Positions 1-6,803 of a DNA stretch of 18,764 nt are shown here, piece after piece. The stretch covers positions 1-18,764 of the forward strand of contig URGG01000029.1 of NCBI GenBank assembly GCA_900547345.1, written 5' to 3'. How positions within the stretch are numbered: position 1 is the first letter of the stretch; each line of letters opens with the position of its first letter. Under the pieces are notes generated by a model, which saw only the letters and a program-made list of their open reading frames with translations, was not told the origin of the DNA and searched no databases. A program made the translations under genes and the position numbers. This DNA comes from an uncultured Collinsella sp. (GTDB lineage Bacteria; Actinomycetota; Coriobacteriia; Coriobacteriales; Coriobacteriaceae).

Positions 1-117
1 CTGAATGCTCGGGTTCATCGTCGGACCGCCGTCGACGATCTGATCGACGTTCAAATCGCGGAAGATGTTCGCCAGCCCTTCGCCCAGCGCGACGGCCACG
101 ATGCCGTATTCCTTCGG
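1..117 (-). other. FakA-like (DAK2/DegV-type fatty acid kinase) fragment fused in frame to rlmL
   Basis: Residues 279-317 of the leftward frame contain YGIVAVALGEGLANIF followed by VDQIVDGGPTMNPSI. This is the arrangement found in the middle of FakA/YloV proteins, where a GEG motif is followed about 20 residues later by GGQTMNPST. FakA proteins also carry a charged linker just before this point, like the E/A/K-rich stretch here (about 120-190). The segment has no counterpart in RlmKL. One position differs from the usual motif: proline replaces the glutamine of GGQTMNPS. The junction most likely lies in the E/A/K-rich segment, where both parent genes could share near-identical bases. An assembly chimera at a contig end is the simplest reading; a genuine recombination is the alternative. 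Confidence 0.75.
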
Positions 118-951
118 CTCCGCCTGCTTTGCCGCCTCCGCCTCGGCCTTCTTCGCCTCGCGCTCGCGCGCCTCGGCAAGCAGCTGCTCCCACAGGACAG
201 CGTCGTGCAGCTGCCAGCCCTCAAAGCCCCAGCGCTCGCGTGCGGCGCCCGGGGCGCGGTCGGTCAGAATGTTCACGGCCTCCAGCAGCAGACCGCCGCC
301 GGCGCACGAGGCATCGATCAGCGTGGGAAGGGCTTCGTTTTCGTAATCGTCGGCCGTCAGCTCGCGCTCGCATAGTGCGGTCCAGCCGACCTGCGCCAGC
401 ACCAGGGCGGCGTAGTCGGGGCGCAACACGTGTGCGCCCTCGCCGGCACGAGTCGCAGCGGGCGGCAGACGCTTGAACAGCGGGTCGCCCGAAAGGTCCA
501 GGCTGATGCTCGCGCGGCGCTGACGCAGCGAAAGCAACAGGTGAACATCGGGGTCGGCGGCATCGACGTCGGCGCGACGGCCCGTGGTCTCGGCCAGACG
601 GTCGCACAGCGCGTCTTTGGCGCGCAGGGCCGAGAAGCGCGTGTTGCGCAGCTGCTCGGTCACGCCGCGGGCGGTGATGGCGATGGTGGCGCCGGGGCGG
701 ATGATGGTCTCCCAGGCGATGTCGTAAACGCTATCGTACAGTTCATCGGCATCCTGCGCCTCAAAGCGCCCGAGTACCACGAACACACGGCTCGCCAGGC
801 GCGACCACAGACAGGCGCGGTAGCCTTCTTCGAGCTCGCCCTCAAATGTAGCGCGGCCCTTCAGCCGGCGAACATGCGAAAGCCCGAGGCGTTTAAGCTC
901 ATCGGCGAGTGCGGACTCAAAGCCCTCGGGGCAGCTTGCGTAAAATTCCAT
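1..951 (-). CDS. rlmL: 23S rRNA guanine-N2 methyltransferase (RlmL/RlmKL-type), 5' part; 3' end appears chimeric
   Basis: The frame opens with ATG at 951-949 and stays open for 317 codons to the window edge, so no stop is seen. The family methylates 23S rRNA (G2445 in E. coli) using SAM. Residues 1 to about 254 match the RlmL half of RlmKL: an N-terminal ferredoxin-like and THUMP RNA-binding region with the hallmark LWSRLASRVFVVLG, then SLDLSGDPLFKR, then the start of the Rossmann methyltransferase. SAM motif I reads DASCAGGG (residues 213-220) where E. coli has DPMCGSG, and it is followed by LTDRAPG and RWGFEGWQLHD. After residue 254 the expected methyltransferase core is missing. An E/A/K-rich linker (255-278) leads into sequence resembling FakA (see the separate entry). 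The gene is divergent from the HAD gene with 75 bp between starts. The RlmL identity is solid for the first ~250 residues; the complete frame is probably not a natural protein. Confidence 0.82.
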   Translation of the reverse strand, partial: MEFYASCPEGFESALADELKRLGLSHVRRLKGRATFEGELEEGYRACLWSRLASRVFVVLGRFEAQDADELYDSVYDIAWETIIRPGATIAITARGVTEQLRNTRFSALRAKDALCDRLAETTGRRADVDAADPDVHLLLSLRQRRASISLDLSGDPLFKRLPPAATRAGEGAHVLRPDYAALVLAQVGWTALCERELTADDYENEALPTLIDASCAGGGLLLEAVNILTDRAPGAARERWGFEGWQLHDAVLWEQLLAEAREREAKKAEAEAAKQAEPKEYGIVAVALGEGLANIFRDLNVDQIVDGGPTMNPSIQ

Positions 952-978
952 GGGTGACCTCTCTGGTTGCGTCGCTCC

Positions 979-984
979 ATTATA
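979..984 (-). promoter_or_regulatory. Candidate -10 box for the leftward rlmL-like gene
   Basis: The bottom strand reads a perfect TATAAT here, 28 bp before the ATG at 951. No good -35 box is visible at the usual distance: the bottom strand reads GAGAGT about 17 bp upstream. The box lies in the 75-bp divergent spacer, so it may share control with the rightward HAD gene. Confidence 0.35.
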
Positions 985-1026
985 TGATGGATACTTCGTT
1001 TACTCTCGCCCCCGAAAGGAACCCAT

Positions 1027-1854
1027 ATGATTGATGCGTGCCCCGATTCCGCCGTGCTCTTTTTTGACGTGGACGGCACGCTGACGTCGTTCGATCCCGA
1101 CAACATGACCGACAAGGACTTTTCGGCGGTTCACCCCTCGCAGGCGGTCGTCGAGGCGTTTCATCGTCTGCGCGACGCGGGACACCATGCATTTATCTGC
1201 ACGGGTCGTCCCTTGTGGCTGATTGCCGATGGCCTGCGCGCGCTGAACCCGGCGGGTGTCGTTGCCATGGCGGGAGCGACGCTCGAGGTCGAGGGCCGCG
1301 TGGTGCATGAGGACTGCTTTGACGAGGACGTTATTGAGGAGCTTGCGCGCCGTATGGCCGCGGCAGGGATTGAGGCCTTTTTCGAGACCAACGTGGCTAC
1401 TTTTGCCCTGGAACCCGCGGGTGTTGAGCAGTCGTCTCTGATCGGCACTTCTGTGGTGCACAGCACCGAGGAAATGCGCGTCGACGGCAGTCTGCGCGTG
1501 GGCAAGGTATGCCTCAGTGTGCCCAGTTTGGCTCGCGTGGCCAACGATGACGGCTTTATCGATCGCGAGTTTGAGCTGTGCAACACCGGTGGCCAGAATC
1601 GCGAGCTGAGCCCCAAGGGCATTGACAAGGGCGTGGGCGTGGCGCGAGCGCTGGAATACCTGGGTCGCACCGGCAACGCGCGCACCTTTGGCTTTGGCGA
1701 TTCCGGCAACGATCTGGGTATGCTCGCCGCTGTCGAGACGGCCGTGGCCATGGGCAACGCTATGCCCGAGGTCAAGGCGCTCGCCGACTACGTGACTGAT
1801 GATGTCGCACACGACGGCACCGTCACAGCGATGCGGCATTTCGGCCTCATCTAA
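1027..1854 (+). CDS. Cof-type HAD-IIB family sugar-phosphate/nucleotide phosphatase
   Basis: This 275-residue cytoplasmic hydrolase has all four HAD motifs. Motif I is FFDVDGTLT, with nucleophile D14 and acid/base D16. Motif II is the threonine of CTGRP (T59). Motif III is K197 in ELSPKGIDKG. Motif IV is GFGDSGNDLGML, with D225 and D229 binding Mg2+. The ~130-residue insert between motifs II and III is the C2 cap of subclass IIB (Cof/YbiV/YidA type), and the length matches that class. Members dephosphorylate small phosphorylated sugars, cofactors or nucleotides; the substrate cannot be read from the sequence. The ATG at 1027 follows AAAGGA (1015-1020) at good spacing. The gene stands alone, divergent from the rlmL-like gene and 193 bp before the aldolase gene. 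Confidence 0.9.
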   Translation: MIDACPDSAVLFFDVDGTLTSFDPDNMTDKDFSAVHPSQAVVEAFHRLRDAGHHAFICTGRPLWLIADGLRALNPAGVVAMAGATLEVEGRVVHEDCFDEDVIEELARRMAAAGIEAFFETNVATFALEPAGVEQSSLIGTSVVHSTEEMRVDGSLRVGKVCLSVPSLARVANDDGFIDREFELCNTGGQNRELSPKGIDKGVGVARALEYLGRTGNARTFGFGDSGNDLGMLAAVETAVAMGNAMPEVKALADYVTDDVAHDGTVTAMRHFGLI

Positions 1855-2047
1855 TGAATCCCACGTTCTGACGTTTGCTCAAACTGCGACTCTTTGCTTT
1901 TGCATGCTCAATCGATTTATCAATCCAAACACTGAGGTGTTTATACCGTTCGCCGAGAAGATAAAAAACCGCAGCTCACGCCTTGATAAACGTAGGTAAA
2001 GTGTTTAGCAGTTTAACGCCCATGTGCAAGCGAAAGGAATCAGGCAG
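1855..2047 (+). other. Intergenic leader between HAD gene and aldolase gene
   Basis: This non-coding stretch is AT-richer than its neighbours. It holds a small hairpin AAACAC-TGAG-GTGTTT (about 1927-1942), which could be a weak terminator for the HAD gene but lacks a GC-rich stem. TTGATA near 1983 could be a -35 box for the aldolase gene, but no matching -10 box is convincing. The aldolase ribosome binding site AAAGGA lies at 2033-2038. Confidence 0.4.
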
Positions 2048-2752
2048 ATGGCAATCAAGGTGTTCGCTGACGGTGCAAACCTCGAGGGCATGCTCGACAT
2101 GTACGAGAACGGCAACGTTCAGGGTTTCACGACCAACCCGTCCCTTATGAAGAAGGGCGGCGTGACGGATTACCGCGCGTTTGCCAAGGAGGTCCTGGCC
2201 CACATCACCGATGTGTCCGTCTCGTTTGAGGTCTTTGCCGACGACGTCGAGACCATGGAGGTCGAGGCGCGCGAGATCGCTACCTGGGCCGAGAACGTCT
2301 ACGTCAAGATTCCGTGCGTGACCACCAAGGGCGAGTCCACCGCCGAGCTGGTGCGCAAGCTTTCGGCCGACGGCATCAAGGTCAACGTCACCACCATCTT
2401 TACGCCTACGCAGGTTGATGAGATGGTCGAGGCCGTCGACGCCGAGACGCCGTCCATCATCTCGCTCTTTGCCGGCCGCATCGCCGATACCGGCGTCGAC
2501 CCCATTCCGTTTATGACGGAGTCGGTCAAGAAGGCCGCCGCAAAGCCCAACTGCGAGGTCCTGTGGGCGTCCACGCGCGAGCTCATCAACATTTATCAGG
2601 CCGAGGCCTGCGGTTGCCAGATCATCACGGTACCCAACAGCATCCTGGCCAAGCGCAAGAACATCGGTCGCGACCCGTACGAGGTCTCGCTCGATACCGT
2701 GCGCGGTTTTGCCAAGGATATCGCGGCGCTCGGTTTCCATATCCTGCCGTAG
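2048..2752 (+). CDS. Transaldolase / fructose-6-phosphate aldolase family protein
   Basis: The protein has 234 residues and belongs to the short TalC/FSA-type transaldolase family, which forms a TIM barrel and uses a Schiff-base lysine to exchange or cleave dihydroxyacetone units between sugar phosphates. It carries the family signature GFTTNPSLMKK (T28, T29, N30, P31) and the active-site lysine K87 in NVYVKIP, equivalent to K85 of E. coli FsaA. VNVTTIFTPTQ, SLFAGRIADTG and VLWASTRE follow in family order. It acts in the cytoplasm, in the non-oxidative pentose phosphate pathway or a sugar-phosphate side route. The ATG at 2048 is chosen because AAAGGA (2033-2038) lies 9 nt before it; an in-frame GTG at 2024 would place that ribosome binding site inside the gene. 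The 3' end is partly repeated downstream at 2864-2908. True transaldolase and aldolase activity cannot be told apart here. Confidence 0.9.
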   Translation: MAIKVFADGANLEGMLDMYENGNVQGFTTNPSLMKKGGVTDYRAFAKEVLAHITDVSVSFEVFADDVETMEVEAREIATWAENVYVKIPCVTTKGESTAELVRKLSADGIKVNVTTIFTPTQVDEMVEAVDAETPSIISLFAGRIADTGVDPIPFMTESVKKAAAKPNCEVLWASTRELINIYQAEACGCQIITVPNSILAKRKNIGRDPYEVSLDTVRGFAKDIAALGFHILP

Positions 2753-2782
2753 CGCGAACACCGACTGTACCGTGGGCTGTTC

Positions 2783-2854
2783 GCCCCGGCCTTTCCTTTC
2801 CCTATCGCTCACGCGCTCCGCGAGGGTCGCGCTAGGCAAAGGAAAGGCCGGGGC
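2783..2854. repeat. Long inverted repeat (17-bp perfect arms), extragenic palindrome
   Basis: The left arm 2783-2799 (GCCCCGGCCTTTCCTTT) is the exact reverse complement of the right arm 2838-2854. The 38-bp centre extends the pairing with two further short blocks (CCTA/TAGG and CGC/GCG) and a small CTC-CGC-GAG hairpin. RNA from either strand would form a long stem. No T-run follows the right arm, so it is not a standard intrinsic terminator. It lies between the aldolase stop codon and the duplicated aldolase tail, which suggests an inserted repeat. Confidence 0.75.
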
Positions 2855-2863
2855 TGCCGGCAC

Positions 2864-2908
2864 GAGCTTGCCAGCAAGTTGGCGATTGGCTTCCATATCC
2901 TGCCGTGA
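2864..2908 (+). pseudogene. Remnant copy of an aldolase 3' end
   Basis: The 16 bases TTCCATATCCTGCCGT at 2735-2750, the last codons of the aldolase gene, recur exactly at 2891-2906. Read in the same frame as the aldolase gene, this region encodes ELASKLAIGFHILP followed by TGA (2906-2908). The true protein ends FAKDIAALGFHILP. The copies are 156 bp apart, a multiple of three. The match weakens upstream of about 2876. It could be the original gene end displaced by an insertion, or the tail of a decayed second aldolase. Confidence 0.65.
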
Positions 2909-3125
2909 GCAAAGGTACCCCCGCCTGCGCCGTGCAAAATTGAGAGTATTCAGCAAGGTAAAGGTCTTTATCAGTTGACCGAAGCATGGAACGGCCCCCG
3001 TTTTGGCTCTGACGACGCTAAAACGGGGGCTGTTTTTTGCTTTTTCGTCTCTGAGGGGCATCCGGAACGGTGGAATTTGCAGAATACTCGCGATTTTGCA
3101 CATCGCTACAGGGGGTACCTTTGCT
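2908..3125. repeat. Inverted-repeat element (~45-bp arms) around a terminator, between convergent genes
   Basis: The outer 15 bases AGCAAAGGTACCCCC (2908-2922) are the exact reverse complement of 3111-3125. Reading inward on both arms, after a 9-base variable spacer both have GTGCAAAAT, then 3 variable bases, GAGTATT, 2 variable bases and GCAA. This gives about 45 bp of clearly related sequence per arm. The centre holds the hairpin at 2994-3030. The left arm begins at the stop codon of the duplicated aldolase tail and the right arm ends 8 bp from the tex stop codon. It resembles a small foldback or MITE-like element, or paired 3' elements of the convergent genes. No target duplication was recognised. 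Confidence 0.65.
2994..3038 (+). terminator. Intrinsic terminator downstream of the aldolase gene
   Basis: GCCCCCGTTTT (2994-3004) pairs perfectly with AAAACGGGGGC (3020-3030), and TGTTTTTT follows at 3031-3038. The T-run is present only for rightward transcription, so it ends the aldolase transcript and does not serve tex in the same way. Confidence 0.85.
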
Positions 3126-3133
3126 TTGGCGGT

Positions 3134-5281
3134 TTACTTGCCCTGCACCATGGTGAGCGAGATCTTCTTGCGGTCGCGATCGACCTTTTCGACCCACACC
3201 TTGACCGTGTCACCGACGCGCACGACGTCGCTGGGGTGCTTGACAAAGCGGTTGGCCAGCTTAGAGATATGTACGAGGCCGTCCTGGTGCACTCCCACGT
3301 CGACGAAGGCGCCAAAGTCGACGACGTTGCGCACCGTGCCCTTGAGCTCCATGCCGGGTTCCAGGTCGTCGATGGAAAGTGCCGAGCGGCTAAAGACCAC
3401 CTCGGGCGCGTCGTCGCGCGGGTCGCGGCCGGGCTTCTTGAGCTCGTTGACGATGTCGATGAGCGTGAGGGTGCCGCAGTTCAGGTCACTTGCCAGCGCC
3501 GAGATACTGCCCAGACGGCGCTCGATGTCGGGCACGCCGCCGCGGCTGAGCTCGCTGGCTTTAACGCCGGCGCGTTCCAGGACGGACGTGGCCACCTCGT
3601 AGCTCTCGGGGTGGACGCTCGTCGCGTCGAGCGGGTTCTTGCCGCCGCTGATGCGCAGGAAGCCCGCGGCGTTGAGGTATGCCTTGGGTCCTAGTTTGGG
3701 GACCTTCTTAAGCTGGCGGCGATCGGTAAAGGCACCGTTTTCCTCGCGGTAGGCCACGATGTTTTTGGCCACGCTCGGCGTGATGCCCGATACGTATCCC
3801 AGCAGGCTTGCGCTCGCGGTATTCACGTCGACGCCCACGTGGTTGACGACGTCCTCCACCACATGGCCCAGGGTGCGCGAAAGCTCGGCCTGGTCAAGGT
3901 CGTGCTGGTACTGGCCAACGCCGATGGACTGGGGCGGGATCTTGACGAGCTCTGCCAGCGGGTCCTGTAGACGGCGGCCCAGGCTCATGGCGCCACGCAC
4001 GGTGACGTCCAGATCGGGATACTCCTGGCTGGCGAGCTCGGAGGCGGAGTACACCGATGCGCCGGCCTCGTTGACGATGGTGTATCGCAGCTCAGGCGCC
4101 TGCTCGGCGATGAACTCCGAGACGACTTCCTCGGTCTCGCGGCTGGCGGTGCCGTTGCCGATGACGATGGTGTTGACGCTGTCCTTTTTGACGAGGCGGG
4201 CGAGCTCGCGCTTGGTGCCGGCGACGTCGTGGCGCGGCTTGGTGGGATAGACCACGCCGTGGTCGAGCAGCTTGCCGGTCTCGTCCATGACGGCGACCTT
4301 GCAGCCGGTGCGGTAGCCCGGATCGAGCGCGAGCACGCGGGCGCCGCGCACGGGGCGTGCCGAGAGCAGGCCCTCGAGATTCTTGGCAAAGACATTGATG
4401 GCCTCGGTCTGCGCACGGACGGTGAGTTTGGCGCGGGCCTCGCGCTCCAGCGAGGGGGCCATGAGGCGCTTGTAGCCGTCGGCGATGGCGGCGTCAAAGA
4501 CGGGCGCGAAGACGCCCTGGCGTCGGGGCCAACGGCTGCCGAGGCGTGCCGTGGCGGCGGCGCCGTCGACGTTCACGCGCACGCGGAGCTTGCCCTCGCG
4601 CTCACCGCGGTCGATAGCCAGCACGCGGTGGTTGGGTATACGGCGCAGCGGCTCATCATAGCTGTAGTACGGCTCGTAGGGGGTCTTCTCGGTGGGGTCG
4701 GTGGCCTCGACGACGATGTCTGCGGTGTTTTGCGTAAAGGCACGCAGGTCGGCGACGTTCTCGGGGTCCTCGGCCACCGTCTCGGCCACGATGTCCGCCG
4801 CGCCGGCGAGCGCCTTCTCGGGCGTGTCGAAGCCGGCTTCCTCGTTGACGTATGCCGCGGCGGCGTCGAGCGCGCTGCCCTTGGCCGAGGCCTGCATGAT
4901 GACCATGTTGGCAAGTGGCTCCAGGCCTGCCTCGCGGGCCTTCTGTGCGCGGGTCATGCGCTTTTTGCGGTAGGGCTTGTAGAGGTCCTCGACACGCTGG
5001 AGCTGCGTGGCCTCGCGAATTTGCTGTTCGAGCTCGGGCGTAAGTTTGCCCTGGGCGTCGATGAGCAGAATGACGTCCTCTTTGCGCTGTTCAAGATTGC
5101 GCAGGTAGGACAGGCGCTCGTCGAGCGCGCGCAGGGCGACGTCGTCCATGCCACCCGTGGCTTCCTTGCGGTAGCGCGAGATAAAGGGGATGGTGTTGCC
5201 CTCGTCGATGAGCTTGACGGCTGCCTCGACGTTGGCGGCCTTAAGGTTGAGCTCGCGGGCGAGCTGGGCGATAAGATCCAT
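3134..5281 (-). CDS. tex: Tex-family RNA-binding transcription accessory protein (S1 domain)
   Basis: The protein has 715 residues, within the usual Tex range. Tex is a conserved cytoplasmic nucleic-acid-binding protein linked to transcription and stress tolerance. The domain order is complete. The N-terminal helical Tex domain contains TIPFISRYRKEATGG (30-44) and VEDLYKPYRKKR. A YqgF/RNase H-like fold starts at VLALDPGYRTG (317-326). A helix-hairpin-helix region covers about 485-560, including LLGYVSGITPSVAKNIV and ENGAFTDRRQLKKVPKLG. The C-terminal S1 RNA-binding domain lies at 643-713, from MELKGTVRNVVDFGAFVDVG to KKISLTM. The ATG at 5281 follows AAGGAG (5286-5291, bottom strand) with a short 4-nt gap. 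An upstream in-frame ATG at 5368 lacks a ribosome binding site and would add a non-conserved leader. The gene is transcribed alone and is convergent with the aldolase gene. Confidence 0.95.
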   Translation of the reverse strand: MDLIAQLARELNLKAANVEAAVKLIDEGNTIPFISRYRKEATGGMDDVALRALDERLSYLRNLEQRKEDVILLIDAQGKLTPELEQQIREATQLQRVEDLYKPYRKKRMTRAQKAREAGLEPLANMVIMQASAKGSALDAAAAYVNEEAGFDTPEKALAGAADIVAETVAEDPENVADLRAFTQNTADIVVEATDPTEKTPYEPYYSYDEPLRRIPNHRVLAIDRGEREGKLRVRVNVDGAAATARLGSRWPRRQGVFAPVFDAAIADGYKRLMAPSLEREARAKLTVRAQTEAINVFAKNLEGLLSARPVRGARVLALDPGYRTGCKVAVMDETGKLLDHGVVYPTKPRHDVAGTKRELARLVKKDSVNTIVIGNGTASRETEEVVSEFIAEQAPELRYTIVNEAGASVYSASELASQEYPDLDVTVRGAMSLGRRLQDPLAELVKIPPQSIGVGQYQHDLDQAELSRTLGHVVEDVVNHVGVDVNTASASLLGYVSGITPSVAKNIVAYREENGAFTDRRQLKKVPKLGPKAYLNAAGFLRISGGKNPLDATSVHPESYEVATSVLERAGVKASELSRGGVPDIERRLGSISALASDLNCGTLTLIDIVNELKKPGRDPRDDAPEVVFSRSALSIDDLEPGMELKGTVRNVVDFGAFVDVGVHQDGLVHISKLANRFVKHPSDVVRVGDTVKVWVEKVDRDRKKISLTMVQGK

Positions 5282-5339
5282 GGGACTCCTTGCGTTTAAG
5301 GTGCGTTTGCAGCACAGGGCTACCAAGGATACCACCCGT

Positions 5340-5358
5340 CCCAAAAGACTGTTTTGGG
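5340..5358. repeat. Small hairpin upstream of tex
   Basis: CCCAAAA (5340-5346) pairs with TTTTGGG (5352-5358) around the 5-base loop GACTG. It lies about 60 bp upstream of the tex start, in the likely promoter or leader region. There is no clear terminator tail on either strand that would serve a gene. Its function is unknown. Confidence 0.4.
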
Positions 5359-5364
5359 GCCGCG

Positions 5365-5525
5365 CCATGAAAACGGCCTATCTACTACGTTTGAACCGTA
5401 TTGGTCGACCATCCCCCGGTTTTCCGAAAATATGCAACCCGTCTACCTGCGGTTTTTATTTCGAGAAATTTGGCATGGTTGAGGGCGATCGGCTAAACGT
5501 AGTAGATAGGCGCGTTTCGTGGCGA
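5365..5525. repeat. ~160-bp foldback (MITE-like) intergenic element
   Basis: GCCTATCTACTACGTTT (about 5376-5392) is the exact reverse complement of 5494-5510. Similarity between the arms continues outward (CGCCAYGAAA on both sides) and inward (CCG, then ACCAT, then a TTTYCGAAAATA-like block), so the two ~75-bp arms nearly meet in the middle. There is no credible coding in it. It lies upstream of tex and downstream of the terminator of the dehydrogenase cluster, a typical position for a miniature foldback element. It is unrelated in sequence to the element at 2908-3125. Confidence 0.65.
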
Positions 5526-5586
5526 ACGAATCAAGCCGAGGTGCAAAATAGCCCCCCGCTCCAGAAAAATCGTCGGCAAGGTAGCA

Positions 5587-5620
5587 AAATGCCCCGCGGG
5601 CAGGAGGCTGCTCGCGGGGC
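5587..5620 (-). terminator. Intrinsic terminator of the SDR-MFS-dehydrogenase cluster
   Basis: GCCCCGCGGGCAG (5591-5603) pairs with CTGCTCGCGGGGC (5608-5620) with one mismatch and a 4-base loop. On the bottom strand the stem is followed by ATTTTGC, a modest T-run at 5590-5587. It lies about 70 bp beyond the stop codon of the Gfo/Idh gene. Confidence 0.7.
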
Positions 5621-5693
5621 AAAGAAGAGGGGCTTGTTGGTGACGGACCGAAGGGTTCGGCATGGGGCTTCTGCCGCGGTCGCTCTTAAGGCA

Positions 5694-6734
5694 TTACAGC
5701 TCGACGAGCTGACCGGTCTCGGCGGCCTCCTTGATAGCGTTGAGAAGCGTGAGCGTCTTAACGTTGTCGGCGGGGGTCACGACGGGCTCGACCTCGCGGC
5801 GGACAACCTTCACAAAGTGCTTGAGCTGCATCTTGTGCGGCAGTGCCGGGTCGACGGCCGGAATCTCCATCTGCAGCGGCTTGTGCCAGTTAGAGGCGCC
5901 GTCGTAGGAGAACTGGTGCAGGCGGGGCAGCGACAGGGCGCCCTTAGTGCCGCCGATAAAGTAGGCGTCGGCGTCGAAGGGGCGGTACTGCGGATCCTCG
6001 CGGGCGGTGGCCTCCCAGTTCCAGGGGCTGGCGGTGGCGTCGGAGATGGTCATGCTTGCGAGCGCGCCATCGGCAAAACGGACGTTGACCACGGCGGAGT
6101 CCTCGGTCTCAAAACCGCGGGCGGCGCTGGACTGCATACCCTGGACGGCAACAGGCTCGCCCAGCAGATAGCGGAGCAGGTCGACGTCGTGAACCAGGTT
6201 GACCAGGATCGGGCCGGCACCCTTCTTGCGGCGCCACTCGACATCGAAATACTCGTCATTCTTATAGATCATGTAGTGGAAGCTCGACACGGTGAGCTTG
6301 CCCAGCTCGCCGGACTCGATGATCTCCTTGGCCTTGTTGACGAAGGGGTTGTGGCGACGGTGCTGACCTACGAGCACGGGCACGCCGGCGGTCTCGGCCT
6401 CGGCGGCGAAGGCCTGGGCATCCTCGAGATCGTTGGAGATCGGCTTTTCGATCAACGGCACGATATTGCGCTTCACAGCCTCGCGGGCAACGCCCAGGTG
6501 CAAGTCGTTGGGGGTGGCGATAATGACGGCCTCGGGTTTGACCTCGTCCATCATCTGGGCGGGATCGGTGTAAAACGGCACGCCGGCGGCCTCGGCCGTG
6601 GCGCGAGCGCCCTCAAAGGCGTCGGCGATGGCGACGAGTTCGGCCTCGGGTTCCTCGGTGACAAAGCGGATGTGGTTGCGGCCCATGGCGCCGGCGCCGA
6701 TAACGGCAATGCGGACGGGGTTGAGCTCAGACAT
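5694..6734 (-). CDS. Gfo/Idh/MocA family NAD(P)-dependent oxidoreductase
   Basis: The protein has 346 residues, typical for the family. The N-terminal Rossmann domain begins VRIAVIGAGAMGRNH with the GxGxxG dinucleotide loop at residues 13-18. The family signature LIEKPIS (E96, K97, P98) supplies the catalytic lysine. The second half is the mixed alpha/beta substrate domain, and VHDVDLLRYLLGEP gives the usual HxxD pair (H182, D185). Members oxidise or reduce sugars, inositols and related compounds; the substrate is not readable. The ATG at 6734 follows AAGGAG by 5-6 nt. It is the last gene of a three-gene leftward cluster, 69 bp after the MFS gene with a strong hairpin in the gap, and is followed by a terminator. 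It probably works with the SDR enzyme on the compound brought in by the transporter. Confidence 0.92.
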   Translation of the reverse strand: MSELNPVRIAVIGAGAMGRNHIRFVTEEPEAELVAIADAFEGARATAEAAGVPFYTDPAQMMDEVKPEAVIIATPNDLHLGVAREAVKRNIVPLIEKPISNDLEDAQAFAAEAETAGVPVLVGQHRRHNPFVNKAKEIIESGELGKLTVSSFHYMIYKNDEYFDVEWRRKKGAGPILVNLVHDVDLLRYLLGEPVAVQGMQSSAARGFETEDSAVVNVRFADGALASMTISDATASPWNWEATAREDPQYRPFDADAYFIGGTKGALSLPRLHQFSYDGASNWHKPLQMEIPAVDPALPHKMQLKHFVKVVRREVEPVVTPADNVKTLTLLNAIKEAAETGQLVEL

Positions 6735-6763
6735 TTCGACTCCTTAATACTGGTGACCGGTGG

Positions 6764-6796
6764 GATGCGACAAAGGGGCTGTCCCTTTGTCGCATC
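6764..6796. repeat. Perfect 14-bp-stem hairpin between MFS and dehydrogenase genes
   Basis: GATGCGACAAAGGG (6764-6777) is the exact reverse complement of 6783-6796, with a 5-base loop GCTGT. It sits in the 69-bp gap inside the leftward operon. No T-run follows on the bottom strand, so it is not a simple terminator. It could be an RNA-stabilising or processing hairpin that lowers expression of the distal gene, or an extragenic palindrome. Confidence 0.7.
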
Positions 6797-6803
6797 GGTA
6801 AAA

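Noticed and set aside
430..957. A 175-codon open frame on the top strand.
   Set aside because: It is antisense to the RlmL-like region, which carries recognisable THUMP and methyltransferase motifs.
2975..3694. A rightward frame and a leftward frame (1976-3103) whose translations share the pattern FAxRxRGYLC.
   Set aside because: The shared peptide comes from the inverted DNA repeat at 2908-3125. Both frames are otherwise antisense to tex or the aldolase gene and lack good starts.
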